This document shows, one piece after another, positions 45,283 through 55,098 of a stretch of 64,000 nucleotides of DNA. Source of the stretch: Ramlibacter monticola (GTDB lineage Bacteria > Pseudomonadota > Gammaproteobacteria > Burkholderiales > Burkholderiaceae_C); NCBI RefSeq assembly GCF_016722785.1, contig NZ_JAEQNE010000002.1, positions 620,001 to 684,000 on the forward strand. Direction: 5' to 3'. Under the pieces are notes generated by a model, which saw only the letters and a program-made list of their open reading frames with translations, made no database searches and was not told where the DNA came from. Position numbers and translations under genes: made by a program. The first letter of the stretch is position 1; the number at the start of each line of letters is the position of its first letter.

Positions 45283-46089
45283 ATGAAGCTCGTGACCTGG
45301 AATACGCAGGAATGCAGGGGCATCGACGGCCAGGTGAGCTGCCCCCGCATCGTCGAGGGCGCCCGAGCGCTCGCGGACTTCGACGTCCTGTGCCTGCAGG
45401 AGATCTCGGACAACGATCACGGCGCATGCCAGGCCGCGGAGATCGCGGGACTGCTGCCCGGCTTCCGCATCTTCTTCGGCGCCGCGCAGGACACCTGGGA
45501 GGACGGCCAGCGCAAGCGCTTCGGCAACCTCGTCGCAACCCGGCTGTCGGTCGCCCAGGTGCAGCACCATGCACTGCCCTTCCCCGTCGACGCAGGCACC
45601 GAATCCACGCCGCGCATGTGCACGGTGGTCACGGTGCTGGTGCCCGGACTGGGGCCGGTCCGGATCATGACCACGCACCTGGAGTTCTATTCGAAGCGCC
45701 AGCGGCTCGCGCAGGCCCGCGCCCTGCGCGCACTGCACCTGGAGTACTTCGACCAGGCGCAGTCCCCGCCGAAGGGCGCCCGGAACCTCGCCGCCGAGGC
45801 CATTCTCTGCGGCGACTTCAACAGCCATCCGGCCACCGAGGAACACGCGGCGGTGGCCGAGGCTTCGGAGCGCAGCACCCTGTGGGACAGCTGGGACCTG
45901 GTGCACGGCGGCCGCCCGCGCACGCCCACCTTCTGCGTCCACGAGCAGCGCTACCTGCCCCGGCCGGTCGCCTTCGACTTCGTGTTCGTCACCGACGGCC
46001 TGAAGGACCGCGTCCGGCGCCTGGAGGTCGACAGCGCCACCCGGGCCTCCGACCACCAGCCCCTGCTGCTGGAGCTGGATGCAGGTTGA
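45283..46089 (+). CDS. Endonuclease/exonuclease/phosphatase family protein
   Basis: A 268-residue protein with the EEP (DNase I/exonuclease III-like) fold. Catalytic blocks are MKLVTWNTQECRG, FDVLCLQEIS, MTTHLEFYSKRQRLAQ, AILCGDFNSHPATEE, and the terminal SDHQPLLLEL. Metal-binding and catalytic Asn, Glu, Asp and His are all in place. No signal peptide, so probably cytoplasmic; its substrate (nucleic acid, phosphodiester or lipid) is not evident. ATG 45283 is the natural start of the fold. It stands between rho and rpmE2, which are often adjacent in relatives. Confidence 0.88.
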   Translation: MKLVTWNTQECRGIDGQVSCPRIVEGARALADFDVLCLQEISDNDHGACQAAEIAGLLPGFRIFFGAAQDTWEDGQRKRFGNLVATRLSVAQVQHHALPFPVDAGTESTPRMCTVVTVLVPGLGPVRIMTTHLEFYSKRQRLAQARALRALHLEYFDQAQSPPKGARNLAAEAILCGDFNSHPATEEHAAVAEASERSTLWDSWDLVHGGRPRTPTFCVHEQRYLPRPVAFDFVFVTDGLKDRVRRLEVDSATRASDHQPLLLELDAG

Positions 46090-46116
46090 GGCCGGCGCCT
46101 GCCGGCGCGGACCGGT

Positions 46117-46122
46117 TATAAT
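46117..46122 (+). promoter_or_regulatory. Consensus -10 element upstream of rpmE2
   Basis: A perfect TATAAT, 66 bp before the rpmE2 start, placed 28 bp after the nuclease stop. No good -35 is seen at the usual spacing; a TTGAGG lies too far (25 bp). A GCCGGCGCC-rich hairpin falls between. Confidence 0.45.
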
Positions 46123-46187
46123 CTTCGGCTGCCCTGGAAAGTACGCCGGATGTCCCGGCGCGGCTCCCGAAACCAGACGAGGACACC

Positions 46188-46448
46188 ATGAAAGAAGGCA
46201 TCCACCCCAACTACCGCGAAGTCTGCTTCGTGGACCTGTCGAACGGCTTCAAGTTCGTCACCCGCTCCTGCGTGGGCACGCGCGAGACCGTGAAGATGGA
46301 CGACGGCCGCGAGCTGCCGCTGTTCAAGCTGGACACCTCCAGCGAGTCGCACCCCTTCTACACGGGCACCCAGAAGTCCGTCAACGACATGGGCGGCCGC
46401 GTGGACAAGTTCCTGAAGAAGTTCGGCAACAAGGCCGCCGCCAAGTAA
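46188..46448 (+). CDS. rpmE2: 50S ribosomal protein L31, type B
   Basis: An 86-residue L31 of the type B form that lacks the zinc-binding CxxC pairs of the main L31. It starts [20 protein letters not shown] and has [29 protein letters not shown]. In bacteria with both forms the type B protein replaces the zinc form under zinc limitation. No second copy is in the window, so whether it is the only L31 is unknown. A strong terminator follows. Confidence 0.94.
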   Translation: MKEGIHPNYREVCFVDLSNGFKFVTRSCVGTRETVKMDDGRELPLFKLDTSSESHPFYTGTQKSVNDMGGRVDKFLKKFGNKAAAK

Positions 46449-46468
46449 TCCGGACGCTCTTCCCCAGG

Positions 46469-46494
46469 AAAGGCAGCTACGGGCTGCCTTTTTT
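46469..46494 (+). terminator. Intrinsic terminator of rpmE2
   Basis: A 9-bp stem (46469-46477 with 46483-46491, loop TACGG) followed by T to 46494, 20 bp after the stop. Confidence 0.92.
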
Positions 46495-46535
46495 GTTGCG
46501 CGGGGCGAACGCCGCCCTGTGACAAACTCCCGCGC

Positions 46536-48224
46536 GTGACCCAGCCCACCCCCGCCATCGTCGCCCAGAGCGCCGTGCGCCGCCTGCCCAGGCTGGCGCT
46601 GCTGCTGTTCTGCGCGGCCTACGTGCTGCCCGGCTTCCTCGGCCGGGAGCCGTGGAAGAACGCGGACATCATGGCGTTCGGCTACATGTACGAGCTGGCC
46701 GCCGGCCGGGCGCACTGGCTCAGCCCGGACCTGCTCGGTCAGCCGCCCGAGTTCGAGGCCCTGCTGCCCTACTGGCTCGGTGCCTGGTTCATCCGCATCG
46801 CGCCGCCGTGGCTGGCGCCGGACCTCGCCGCGCGCATCCCCTTCATCGCGCTGCTGGTGCTGACGCTGTTCGCCACCTGGTACGGCGTCTATTTCCTGGC
46901 CCGCACGCCCGGCGCGCAGCCGGTGCCCTTCGCCTTCGGCGGCGAGGCCCATCCTACCGACTACGCGCGGGCCATCGCCGACGGCGGGCTGCTGGCGCTG
47001 ATCGCCTGCCTCGGGCTGGCGCAGCTGTCGCACGAAACCACGCCGGCACTGGCGCAGCTCGGGTTCACCGCGCTCACCTTCTACGGCCTGGCGGCGCTGC
47101 CCTACCGCATGACGCTGCCGGCGATCTGCCTCGGCGCCGGCCTCCTGGGCCTGGGCCTGAGCGGCGCGCCGGCGATGGCCAGCCTGTTCGCCCTCGGCGG
47201 CGCGGTGCTGCACTTCACGGGTGCGCCCAGCGACGCCTCCACCGACACGCGCGGCAGCCGCGGGGCCGCGATCGTCATCGCGGTCGCCCTCGCGGCCGGC
47301 GCGGCCGCCGCGGCCTTCGACATGTGGGAGTGGCGCCTGAGCCCGCTGCCCTTCGGCGCCACGCGAGACTGGCTCTCCATCAGCCGCCTGCTGGCCTGGT
47401 TCACCTGGCCCGCCTGGCCGCTGGCCTTGTGGACGGTGTGGCGCTGGCGCCGCCAGCTCGGGCGCCGCCACGTCGCCCTGCCGCTGTGGTTCGCGGTGGT
47501 CTCCATCTTCACCTCGGTGCTGGCGCCCAACCCGGACCGCGCGCTCCTCCTCGGCCTGCCGGCGCTGGCCACGCTCGCCGCCTTCGCGCTGCCCACCTTC
47601 AAGCGCAGCGTCTCGGCGCTGATCGACTGGTTCACGCTCCTGTTCTTCAGCGGCTGCGCGCTGGCCATCTGGGTGATCTGGATCTCGATGCAGACGGGCG
47701 TGCCGCCCAAGCCCGCGGCCAACGTGGCGAGGCTCGCGCCCGGCTTCGTGCCGTCGTTCTCGCTGCTGCCCTTCGTGGTGGCGCTGGCGGCCACGCTGGC
47801 GTGGATCGCGCTGGTGCGCTGGCGCACCAAGCGCAGCCGCGAGGCGATCTGGAAGAGCCTGGTGCTGCCGGCCGGCGGGTCGGCCCTCGGCTGGCTGCTG
47901 GTGACCACGCTGTGGCTGCCGGTGCTGGACTACGCCCGCAGCTACGCGCCCCTGGTGAGCCGCGTGCGCGCCCGCATCGATGCCCCCGGCTGCGTGGAAG
48001 TCTTCGGCCTGACCCGCGCGCAGATCGCGGCCCTGCGCTACCACGGCGCGCTGGACGTGCGCATGGCCGGCGCGCCCAGCGCCTGCCCCTGGCTGCTCGC
48101 GGCCGAACCGCTGCAGTCCTCGGTGCCCATGGCTTTCGCGCCCGACCGCTGGACGCTGGTCGCCCGCGTCCAGCGGCCGACGGACAAGACCGAGAACGTG
48201 CTCCTGTACAAGAAGGCGCCTTGA
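46536..48224 (+). CDS. Polytopic membrane protein, ArnT/PMT glycosyltransferase-like
   Basis: A 562-residue integral membrane protein with about 12 hydrophobic segments and a short soluble C-terminal domain (about 475-560). The early loop FLGREPWKNADIMAFGYMYEL, with an acidic residue soon after the first membrane segment, resembles family 39 (ArnT/PMT) lipid-linked glycosyltransferases. The next loop, PPEFEALLPYWLGAWFIRIAPPWLAPDLAARIPFI-like, fits that family as well. The acceptor and donor are unknown. It begins with GTG 46536, since no ATG fits. Confidence 0.75.
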   Translation: MTQPTPAIVAQSAVRRLPRLALLLFCAAYVLPGFLGREPWKNADIMAFGYMYELAAGRAHWLSPDLLGQPPEFEALLPYWLGAWFIRIAPPWLAPDLAARIPFIALLVLTLFATWYGVYFLARTPGAQPVPFAFGGEAHPTDYARAIADGGLLALIACLGLAQLSHETTPALAQLGFTALTFYGLAALPYRMTLPAICLGAGLLGLGLSGAPAMASLFALGGAVLHFTGAPSDASTDTRGSRGAAIVIAVALAAGAAAAAFDMWEWRLSPLPFGATRDWLSISRLLAWFTWPAWPLALWTVWRWRRQLGRRHVALPLWFAVVSIFTSVLAPNPDRALLLGLPALATLAAFALPTFKRSVSALIDWFTLLFFSGCALAIWVIWISMQTGVPPKPAANVARLAPGFVPSFSLLPFVVALAATLAWIALVRWRTKRSREAIWKSLVLPAGGSALGWLLVTTLWLPVLDYARSYAPLVSRVRARIDAPGCVEVFGLTRAQIAALRYHGALDVRMAGAPSACPWLLAAEPLQSSVPMAFAPDRWTLVARVQRPTDKTENVLLYKKAP

Positions 48225-48252
48225 GCGCCGCCCGGCCGCCCGAAGGCGCTCG

Positions 48253-48274
48253 CCCCCTCCGCTTGCGGAGGGGG
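48253..48274. repeat. GC-rich intergenic hairpin
   Basis: A perfect inverted repeat (48253-48262 with 48265-48274, loop TT) in the 91-bp gap between the glycosyltransferase-like gene and the MATE gene. It is followed by GGAGCACGAAGTGCGGAGCC and GGGGGAGG, a composition recalling short dispersed intergenic repeats of Comamonadaceae. No T-tract, so it is not a standard terminator. Confidence 0.55.
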
Positions 48275-48315
48275 GTGGCGGAGCACGAAGTGCGGAGCCT
48301 GGGGGAGGTTATCTC

Positions 48316-49668
48316 TTGAGCGAAAGAGGCATCATTGCCCGCCACGCCGCGACGGTGCTGGCGGGCCAGCTGGCCACCATGGCCTTCGGCGTGACCGACA
48401 CGATCGTGGCGGGCCGCTACTCGCAGCAGGCCCTGGCCGCGCTGTCGGTTGGGTCGGCCGTCTACATCACGGTGTTCGTCGCGCTGATGGGATCGCTGCA
48501 GGCGTTGCTGCCGATCTGGGCCGAGCTGCACGGCGCGCGGCGCGGCGCCGAACTCGGGCGCTCGGTGCGGCAGGCGCTGTACCTCGTCGCGCTGGCCAGC
48601 CTGGCCGGGGTCCTCGGGCTGCTGTTCCCCAACGCGCTGCTGCAGGGCACGCAAGTGCCGCCGGCCCTGCAGGACGACGTGCGCCAGTACCTCTCCGTGC
48701 TGGCCCTGGCCCTGCCTGCCGCGCTCCTGTTCCGCCTGTACAGCACGCTGAACCAGAGCCTGGGACACCCCCAGCTGGTCACCTGGCTGCAGCTCGCCTC
48801 GCTGGCGCTGAAGGTGCCGCTCACGATCTGGTTCGCCTTCGGCGGGGCCGGCGTGCCGCCCCTGGGCGCCGTGGGCTGCGCCTGGGCGACGGTGGTCGTC
48901 AGCTACCTGTTCCTCGCCGTCGCCGTGTGGATGGTGCGCACCAGCCCGCTGTACCGGCCCTACGCCGTCTGGCAGCCGGTGGAGCCGCCGCACTGGCGCA
49001 CGATCGCGGACTTCGCGCGGCTGGGCGTGCCGGCGGGGCTCGCCATCATGGTGGAGGTCACCTCCTTCACGCTGATGTCGCTGTTCATCGCGCGCCAGGG
49101 CACGCTGGCGGCGGCGGCGCACCAGATCGCGGCCAACCTCGCCGCGGTCATGTACATGGTGCCGCTGTCGATCGGGATCGCCACCAGCGCGCGCGTGAGC
49201 TACTGGCTGGGCGCGGGCGAGGCGAAGAAGGCCCGCGGCAGCATCCGCACCGGCTTCCGCATCGGCCTCGTGCTGGCGGTGGCGATGGGCTGCGCGATGC
49301 TGCTGGGGCGCGGCGGCCTGGCGGCGCTCTACTCCGCGGACCGGCAGGTCGCGGCGGTGGCGACCGGCCTGCTGGCCTGGGTCGCGCTCTATCACTTCGG
49401 CGATGCGATGCAGGCCCTGTGCGTGTTCGTGCTGCGCTCCTACCGCGTGACCGTGGCGCCGCTGGTGGCGTACTGCGTGCTGTTGTGGGGCGTGGGCGTG
49501 CTCGGCGGCTACCTGCTCGCCTATCGCGGCCTCGGCGCCTGGCCGGCGCAGCAGGACCCCTCGGCCTTCTGGATCGGCAGCAGCTTCGCGCTGGGCCTGC
49601 TGGCCGTGATCCTGCCGCTGATCCTGTGGCGCGCGGTGCGTCAGACGCGCATCGCGGTGCCGGCCTGA
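48316..49668 (+). CDS. MATE family efflux transporter
   Basis: A 450-residue, 12-segment inner-membrane protein of the multidrug and toxin extrusion family. Typical features are the first-helix block GQLATMAFGVTDTIVAGRYS, FRLYSTLNQSLGHPQ, GVPAGLAIMVEVTSFTLMSLFIA, GTLAAAAHQIAANLAAVMYM and SARVSYWLGAGEAKKA. The N- and C-terminal halves are similar, as usual. TTG 48316 is the likely start, with GGGGGAGG just before it. Its 3' end overlaps that of phoR by 28 bp, tail to tail. Confidence 0.92.
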   Translation: MSERGIIARHAATVLAGQLATMAFGVTDTIVAGRYSQQALAALSVGSAVYITVFVALMGSLQALLPIWAELHGARRGAELGRSVRQALYLVALASLAGVLGLLFPNALLQGTQVPPALQDDVRQYLSVLALALPAALLFRLYSTLNQSLGHPQLVTWLQLASLALKVPLTIWFAFGGAGVPPLGAVGCAWATVVVSYLFLAVAVWMVRTSPLYRPYAVWQPVEPPHWRTIADFARLGVPAGLAIMVEVTSFTLMSLFIARQGTLAAAAHQIAANLAAVMYMVPLSIGIATSARVSYWLGAGEAKKARGSIRTGFRIGLVLAVAMGCAMLLGRGGLAALYSADRQVAAVATGLLAWVALYHFGDAMQALCVFVLRSYRVTVAPLVAYCVLLWGVGVLGGYLLAYRGLGAWPAQQDPSAFWIGSSFALGLLAVILPLILWRAVRQTRIAVPA

Positions 49669-50984
49669 ACTTCGGCCGGCACGGCACGCACCCGCGCCGC
49701 CGGCAGCACGATCGCGAAGGTGGAGCCCTGGCCCGGCGTGCTGGCGATGCGCAGCTCGCCTCCGTGCCGCTGCACCACGTGCTTGACGATCGCCAATCCC
49801 AGGCCGGTGCCCCCCGTTTCGCGCGAGCGGCTGCGGTCGAGGCGGTAGAAGCGTTCCGTCAGCCGCGGCAGGTGCTCGGGCGCGATGCCCGGCCCGGTGT
49901 CGCGCACCGACAGCACCACCCGGCCGCCCTCGCCGGCCTCGGCCTGGACTTCCACCGCGCCCCCGGAAGGCGTATAGCGCACGGCGTTGCTCACCAGGTT
50001 GGACAGCGCGCTTTGCAGCTCGCCGGGCGCGCCACCCAGCGCCAGCGGCGGCGCCGGGGCGAAGCCCAGACGCAGCGCCTTGCCCTGCGCCGCCGCGAGC
50101 GCGCGCGCGTCCTGCTCGCACTGGGCCAGCAGGGCCTGCAGCGCGATCCACTCGCCTTCGCCCGGCGGCGGGCTGCCTTCCAGCCGCGACAGCGTCAGCA
50201 GGTCGGCGACCAGCATCTGCATGCGCTGCGTCTGCTGCGCCATCATCCCGAGGTAGCGGTCGCGCTCCTCGCGCGAGAGCTCGAGAGTCTGCAGCGTCTC
50301 CACGAAGCCGGACAGCACGGTCAGCGGCGTGCGAATCTCGTGCGAGACGTTGGCGACGAAGTCGCGCCGCATGGTTTCGGCCTGCTCCAGCGCCGTCACG
50401 TCGCGCGACAGCAGCAGCCGGCGGCCCTCCCCGTAGGGATGCACGTGCACCGCCAGCCGGCGCGGGCGCGAGGCGCTGCTGGCGGGTGCGTCGATGGCGA
50501 CGTCGCCCGCATAGTGGCCAGCGTGGTAGTACTCGGTGAAACGGGGATCGCGCAGCAGGTGCGTCACGTGCTGCCGCAGGTCGCGCTGCAGCTCCAGGCC
50601 CAGGTGCGAGGCCGCGGTCTGGTTGAACCACTCGATGCAGCCGCGCGCGTCCACCAGCACGACGCCGTTGGGCGAGTTGCGGATGGCGTCGAGGAAGGCG
50701 TGCAGGCGGCGCTCGGCGTCTTCGGCGCGCTCCTCGCGCGTCGCGAGCCCGCGCCGGGCGCGGGCGGCCAGCCGGCCCCACCAGCCGCCACCGGTCGGGG
50801 CGCCGCGCAGCTGGCCGGCCTCCAGCCAGCGCAGCACGCGCGCGGCGGCCACGGCGTCGAGGGCGAACCACAGCGCGGCGCCGAGCGCCACGCCGAGTGC
50901 GGCCCCGGGCCATGCGTCGACGAGCCAGCCGGCGCCCCCCCCGCCGCCGAGGAACAGCAGGAAGCCGAACGCCCGTGGGGTCAC
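49641..50984 (-). CDS. phoR: Phosphate regulon sensor histidine kinase
   Basis: A 447-residue membrane kinase. Two N-terminal hydrophobic segments (about 5-22 and 28-50) precede a PAS domain (about 88-190, AIRNSPNGVVLVDARGCIEWFNQTAA). Then come the H-box FVANVSHEIRTPLTVLSGF, N-box NLVSNAVRYTPSGG, and G-boxes VRDTGPGIAPEHL and GGTGLGLAIVKH. It phosphorylates PhoB when phosphate is low, under control of PstSCAB and PhoU. It starts with GTG 50982-50984, overlapping the phoB stop. The 3' end overlaps the MATE gene by 28 bp on the opposite strand. Confidence 0.95.
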   Translation of the reverse strand: MTPRAFGFLLFLGGGGGAGWLVDAWPGAALGVALGAALWFALDAVAAARVLRWLEAGQLRGAPTGGGWWGRLAARARRGLATREERAEDAERRLHAFLDAIRNSPNGVVLVDARGCIEWFNQTAASHLGLELQRDLRQHVTHLLRDPRFTEYYHAGHYAGDVAIDAPASSASRPRRLAVHVHPYGEGRRLLLSRDVTALEQAETMRRDFVANVSHEIRTPLTVLSGFVETLQTLELSREERDRYLGMMAQQTQRMQMLVADLLTLSRLEGSPPPGEGEWIALQALLAQCEQDARALAAAQGKALRLGFAPAPPLALGGAPGELQSALSNLVSNAVRYTPSGGAVEVQAEAGEGGRVVLSVRDTGPGIAPEHLPRLTERFYRLDRSRSRETGGTGLGLAIVKHVVQRHGGELRIASTPGQGSTFAIVLPAARVRAVPAEVQAGTAMRV

Positions 50985-51679
50985 GCGCTCCCCGGTTGCG
51001 CGGTGATGCGGTAGCCCGCGCCGCGCACCGTCTCGACCAGCGCGCCGGCCGGGCCGAGCGCCTCGCGCAGGCGCTTCACGTGCACGTCCACCGTGCGCTC
51101 CTCGATGAAGACGTGGTCGCCCCAGACGCGATCGAGCAGCTGCTGGCGCGTGTGCACGCGCTCCGGGTGCTTCATCAGGAAATGCAGCAGCTTGAACTCG
51201 GTGGGCCCGAGCTTGAGCAGCCGGCCCTGCCAGCTCACCCGGTGCGTGGCCGCGTCGAGCGTGAGGCGGTCGATGGCGACGCTCTCCTCCGTCTTCTCGG
51301 GCGCGCGCCGGCGCAGCACGGCGCGGATGCGGGCGAGCAGTTCCTGGGTGGAGAACGGCTTGGTGATGTAGTCGTCGGCGCCGGCGTCCAGCCCGGCCAC
51401 CTTGTCCGGCTCGTCGCCGCGGGCGGTGAGCATCAGGATCGGGATCGCGCGCGTGCGGGCCTCCGTGCGCCAGCGGCGCGCGAGCTGCATCCCGCTCGCA
51501 CCGGGCAGCATCCAGTCCAGCAGGATCGCGTCCGGCAGCATGGTGTCGATCTCGCGCTGCGCGGCCTCGCCGTCCTCGGCCCAGACGGGGCTCAGCCCGT
51601 TGTGGCGCAGGTTCACGGCAATGAGCTCGGCGATGGCGGGCTCGTCTTCCACGATGAGGATGCGGGGCTGGTTCTTCAT
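50981..51679 (-). CDS. phoB: Phosphate regulon response regulator
   Basis: A 232-residue OmpR-family regulator. The receiver has VEDEPAIAE, phospho-acceptor Asp in DAILLDWMLPG and the Lys of DDYITKPFS. The winged-helix DNA-binding domain includes LGPTEFKLLHFLMKHPERVHTRQQLLDRVWG and ERTVDVHVKRLREAL. It binds Pho boxes such as those found upstream of pstS and phoX in this window. ATG 51677-51679 is the normal family start. It overlaps the phoU stop and the phoR start by four bases each. Confidence 0.96.
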   Translation of the reverse strand: MKNQPRILIVEDEPAIAELIAVNLRHNGLSPVWAEDGEAAQREIDTMLPDAILLDWMLPGASGMQLARRWRTEARTRAIPILMLTARGDEPDKVAGLDAGADDYITKPFSTQELLARIRAVLRRRAPEKTEESVAIDRLTLDAATHRVSWQGRLLKLGPTEFKLLHFLMKHPERVHTRQQLLDRVWGDHVFIEERTVDVHVKRLREALGPAGALVETVRGAGYRITAQPGSA

Positions 51680-52389
51680 CCGCGGGATTTCACGGTCGAT
51701 TCGATCTGGTCCATGGTACTGTGCCGCACATCGGCGCCCTTGACCACGTAGATGATGCACTCGGAGATGTTCTTGGCGTGGTCGCCGATGCGCTCGATGG
51801 CCTTGGCGACGAACAGCAGGTCCAGGCTGCTGGAGATGGTGCGCGGATCTTCCATCATGTAGGTGATGAGCTTGCGCACGAAGCCGTCGAACTCCTTGTC
51901 CAGCAGGTCGTCCTCCTTCAGGATCGCCACGGCGGCGTCGCAGTCGAGGCGGGCGAAGGCGTCGAGCGACTTGCGCAGCCCGGCCGAGGCGAGGTCGGCC
52001 GCCACGCCCAGCTCGCTGGCGGGCAGCGTGCGCACGGCGGCGCCCTTGCGCAGGATGGACTGCACCATGAGGGCGACGCGCTCGGCCTCGTCGCCGACCC
52101 GCTCCAGGTTGGCGGTGACGCGCGAGATCGCCATCAGCAGCCGCAGGTCGCGCGCGGTGGGCTGGCGGCGGGCGATCACGGAGGAGAGCTCGCGGTCGAT
52201 CTCCAGCTCCATGAGGTTGACCCGGTGCTCGGTCTCGAGCACCTGCCGGGCGGCCTCCTCGTTGAAGTGCGCCAGCGAGTAGATCGCCTGCCGGATCTGC
52301 GACTCCACCAGGCCGCCGAGTTCCATGACCCGGGAGGACAGCGAGTTGAGGTCGCTGTCGAATTGCGTGGACAGGTGCTTGTCGACCAT
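51676..52389 (-). CDS. phoU: Phosphate transport regulator PhoU
   Basis: A 237-residue helical protein with two PhoU repeats, which links the PstSCAB transporter to PhoR and lowers phosphate uptake and signalling when phosphate is plentiful. Metal-binding acidic clusters occur in ANLERVGDEAERVA and KAIERIGDHAKNISECI, the E/DxxxD pattern of the family. It begins MVDKHLSTQFDSDLN, 17 bp after pstB, with GGAGG ahead. Confidence 0.95.
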   Translation of the reverse strand: MVDKHLSTQFDSDLNSLSSRVMELGGLVESQIRQAIYSLAHFNEEAARQVLETEHRVNLMELEIDRELSSVIARRQPTARDLRLLMAISRVTANLERVGDEAERVALMVQSILRKGAAVRTLPASELGVAADLASAGLRKSLDAFARLDCDAAVAILKEDDLLDKEFDGFVRKLITYMMEDPRTISSSLDLLFVAKAIERIGDHAKNISECIIYVVKGADVRHSTMDQIESTVKSRG

Positions 52390-52405
52390 GGCTTGCCTCC
52401 CTCCT

Positions 52406-53191
52406 TCAGCCGAAGCGGCCCGTGATGTAGTCCTCGGTCTCCTGGCGCCGGGGCTTGAAGAAGATCTGCTCCGTCTCGCCGACCTCCACCAGGTAGCCCA
52501 GGTACATGTAGGCCGTGTAGTCGGACACCCGCGCGGCCTGCTGCATGTTGTGCGTGACGATGACCACCGTGTAGTCCTTCTTCAGCTCGATGATCAGTTC
52601 CTCGATCTTGCCGGTGGAGATCGGGTCCAGCGCCGAACAGGGCTCGTCGAGCAGCAGCACCTCGGGCTTGATCGCGATCCCGCGGGCGATGCACAGGCGC
52701 TGCTGCTGGCCGCCGGAGAGGCCGGCGCCGCTCTGGTGCAGCTTGCCCTTCACCTCGTCCCACAGCGCCGCCTTCTCCAGCGCCCATTCGACCCGCTCGT
52801 CCATGTCGGCGGCGCCCAGGTTCTCGAACAGGCGCACGCCGAAGGCGATGTTGTCGTAGATCGACATCGGAAAGGGCGTGGGCTTCTGGAACACCATGCC
52901 GATCTTGGCGCGGATCAGGGCCACGTCCTTCTTCGACGTCAGCAGGTTCTCGCCGTCGAACCGGACCTCGCCCTCGGCCCGCTGGTCGGGATAGAGCTGG
53001 TACATGCGGTTGAAGGTGCGCAGCAGCGTCGACTTGCCGCAACCGGAAGGCCCGATGAAGGCGGTGACCTTCTTCTCGGGGATCTCCAGGTTGACGTTCT
53101 TCAGGGCGTGGTACTTCCCGTAGTAGAAGTTCAGGTCGCGCACCGCGAGCTTGGTGCGCACCGCGTCCGGCGCGAGGGTACTGGCGTCCAT
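52406..53191 (-). CDS. pstB: Phosphate ABC transporter ATP-binding protein
   Basis: A 261-residue ATPase of the high-affinity phosphate importer. Walker A is [19 protein letters not shown], the signature motif [14 protein letters not shown], Walker [17 protein letters not shown] and the switch His [16 protein letters not shown]. The PstB-type block [19 protein letters not shown] is present. ATG 53189-53191 is the start; the frame continues back into pstA but without family likeness. Confidence 0.97.
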   Translation of the reverse strand: MDASTLAPDAVRTKLAVRDLNFYYGKYHALKNVNLEIPEKKVTAFIGPSGCGKSTLLRTFNRMYQLYPDQRAEGEVRFDGENLLTSKKDVALIRAKIGMVFQKPTPFPMSIYDNIAFGVRLFENLGAADMDERVEWALEKAALWDEVKGKLHQSGAGLSGGQQQRLCIARGIAIKPEVLLLDEPCSALDPISTGKIEELIIELKKDYTVVIVTHNMQQAARVSDYTAYMYLGYLVEVGETEQIFFKPRRQETEDYITGRFG

Positions 53192-53199
53192 GGTTCCGT

Positions 53200-54045
53200 T
53201 CAGAGTTTGTTGCGCGTCACCAGCCGCGCCAGGATGTTGAGGCCGAGCACCGCGAGGGTGATGACGAACACGCCGGCCCAGGCCAGCTGCTGCCAGTTCT
53301 CGTAGGGACTCATCGCGAACTTGAAGATCGTCACCGGCAGGCTGGCCATGGGTTCGGCCAGGTCGGAGGTGAAGAACTGGTTGTTCAGGGCGGTGAACAG
53401 CAGCGGCGCGGTCTCGCCGGAGATGCGGGCCACGGCCAGCAGCACGCCGGTGACCACGCCCGCGCGGGCCGCGCGCAGGGTGATGCTGGAGATCACCTTC
53501 CACTTGGGCGCGCCGAGCGCGTAGGCCGCTTCGCGCAGGCCCGCGGGCACCAGCAGCAGCATGTTCTCGGTGGTTCGGATCACGATGGGGATCACCAGCA
53601 GCGCCAGCGCGATGCCGCCGGCCCAGCCGGAGAAGTGCCTGAAGCGCGCCACGACCACCGCATACACGAACAGGCCGATCACGATGGAAGGCGCCGACAG
53701 CAGGATGTCGTTGACGAAGCGGGTGGTCGAGCCGAGCCAGCCCCGGGGATCGTATTCGGCCAGGTAGATGCCGGCCATGATGCCGACCGGGGTGCCGACG
53801 AAGGTGGCCAGCAGCACCATCAGGAGCGACCCCCAGATGGCGTTGAGGATGCCGCCGGCCTCGTTGGGCGGCGGGGTCATCTGGCTCACGGTGGCCCAGG
53901 TCATGCCCGCGAACCCGAGTCGCACGGTCTCGAAGAGGATCCAGACCAGCCAGAACACGCCGAAGGCCATGGCGCCCAGCGACAGCGCCAGCGCGATCCG
54001 GTTGACGCGCTTGCGCCGCAGGTACTTGCGTTCGCCGTCGGTCAC
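53200..54045 (-). CDS. pstA: Phosphate ABC transporter permease PstA
   Basis: A 281-residue inner-membrane permease with six hydrophobic segments. The EAA-type coupling loop is [25 protein letters not shown], followed by [16 protein letters not shown], typical of Pst[18 protein letters not shown] is also characteristic. Translation starts at GTG 54043-54045, overlapping the pstC stop (GTGA). Confidence 0.95.
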   Translation of the reverse strand: MTDGERKYLRRKRVNRIALALSLGAMAFGVFWLVWILFETVRLGFAGMTWATVSQMTPPPNEAGGILNAIWGSLLMVLLATFVGTPVGIMAGIYLAEYDPRGWLGSTTRFVNDILLSAPSIVIGLFVYAVVVARFRHFSGWAGGIALALLVIPIVIRTTENMLLLVPAGLREAAYALGAPKWKVISSITLRAARAGVVTGVLLAVARISGETAPLLFTALNNQFFTSDLAEPMASLPVTIFKFAMSPYENWQQLAWAGVFVITLAVLGLNILARLVTRNKL

Positions 54046-55076
54046 GCCGCCGCTCCCTCGTTGCGGCGCAGGCGCGCCAGCAGCAGCTTGGAGAAGGAGA
54101 GCACCACGAAGGTGATGAAGAACAGCACCAGCCCCAGGTAGATCAGGGCCGCCTGGTGCATGCCGTCGCCCGCTTCCGCGAATTCGTTGGCGAGGGCCGA
54201 GGTGATGCTGTTGGCCGGCGCGAACAGGCTCAGGGTGTCGAGCTGGTTGAAGTTGCCGATCACGAAGGTGACCGCCATGGTCTCGCCCAGCGCGCGTCCC
54301 AGGCCCAGCATGATGCCGCCGATCACGCCGCTCTTGGTGTAGGGCAGCACGACCCGGTAGACCACCTCCCAGGTGGTGGAGCCCAGCGCATAGGCGGACT
54401 CCTTCAGCATCGCCGGGGTCACCTCGAACACGTCGCGCATGACGGCCGCGATGAAGGGAATGATCATGATCGCCAGGATGATCCCGGCCGACAGGATGCC
54501 GATCCCCACCGGCGGCCCGGAGAACAGCGGACCGAGCACCGGGACGCCGGCGAAGGCCGACTGCAGCGGCTGCTGCACCCAGGTGGCGAGGATGGGGCCG
54601 AACACCAGCAGGCCCCACATGCCGTAGACGATGGAGGGCACGGCGGCCAGCAGTTCGATGGCGGTGCCGAGCGGACGCTTCAGCCAGGCCGGAGACAGCT
54701 CGGTGAGGAACAGCGCGATGCCGAAGCTCACCGGCACCGCGATGACCAGCGCGATCAGGGAGGTGGCCAGCGTGCCGTAGATCATCACGGCCCCGCCGAA
54801 GTTCTCGCTGACGGGGTCCCAGACGCTGCTGGTGAAGAAGCCGACGCCGTACTTCGTCACCGCGGGCCAGGCGCCGATCAGCAGCGAGACCAGGATGCCG
54901 GCCAGCAGGCCGAGCGTGAGCAGGGCCGCGAGCCGCGCCGTCCAGCCGAACAGCCGGTCGATCACGGCGCCCGTGCGCGCGCGCCCCGCCGGCGGCGGGA
55001 CGCTGGTATCGGAACCCCTGCCGCCCAGGGTTTCCGGGCGGAGGATGGCCTCATCGGCCGGAAGCGTGGAGGACAC
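54042..55076 (-). CDS. pstC: Phosphate ABC transporter permease PstC
   Basis: A 344-residue permease partner of PstA. An N-terminal cytoplasmic stretch of about 40 residues precedes six membrane segments. It has [16 protein letters not shown], the coupling loop [24 protein letters not shown] and [17 protein letters not shown], all PstC hallmarks. It starts 22 bp after pstS. Confidence 0.95.
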   Translation of the reverse strand: MSSTLPADEAILRPETLGGRGSDTSVPPPAGRARTGAVIDRLFGWTARLAALLTLGLLAGILVSLLIGAWPAVTKYGVGFFTSSVWDPVSENFGGAVMIYGTLATSLIALVIAVPVSFGIALFLTELSPAWLKRPLGTAIELLAAVPSIVYGMWGLLVFGPILATWVQQPLQSAFAGVPVLGPLFSGPPVGIGILSAGIILAIMIIPFIAAVMRDVFEVTPAMLKESAYALGSTTWEVVYRVVLPYTKSGVIGGIMLGLGRALGETMAVTFVIGNFNQLDTLSLFAPANSITSALANEFAEAGDGMHQAALIYLGLVLFFITFVVLSFSKLLLARLRRNEGAAA

Positions 55077-55098
55077 GTCGGTCGCTGCTCCCGTGCGC

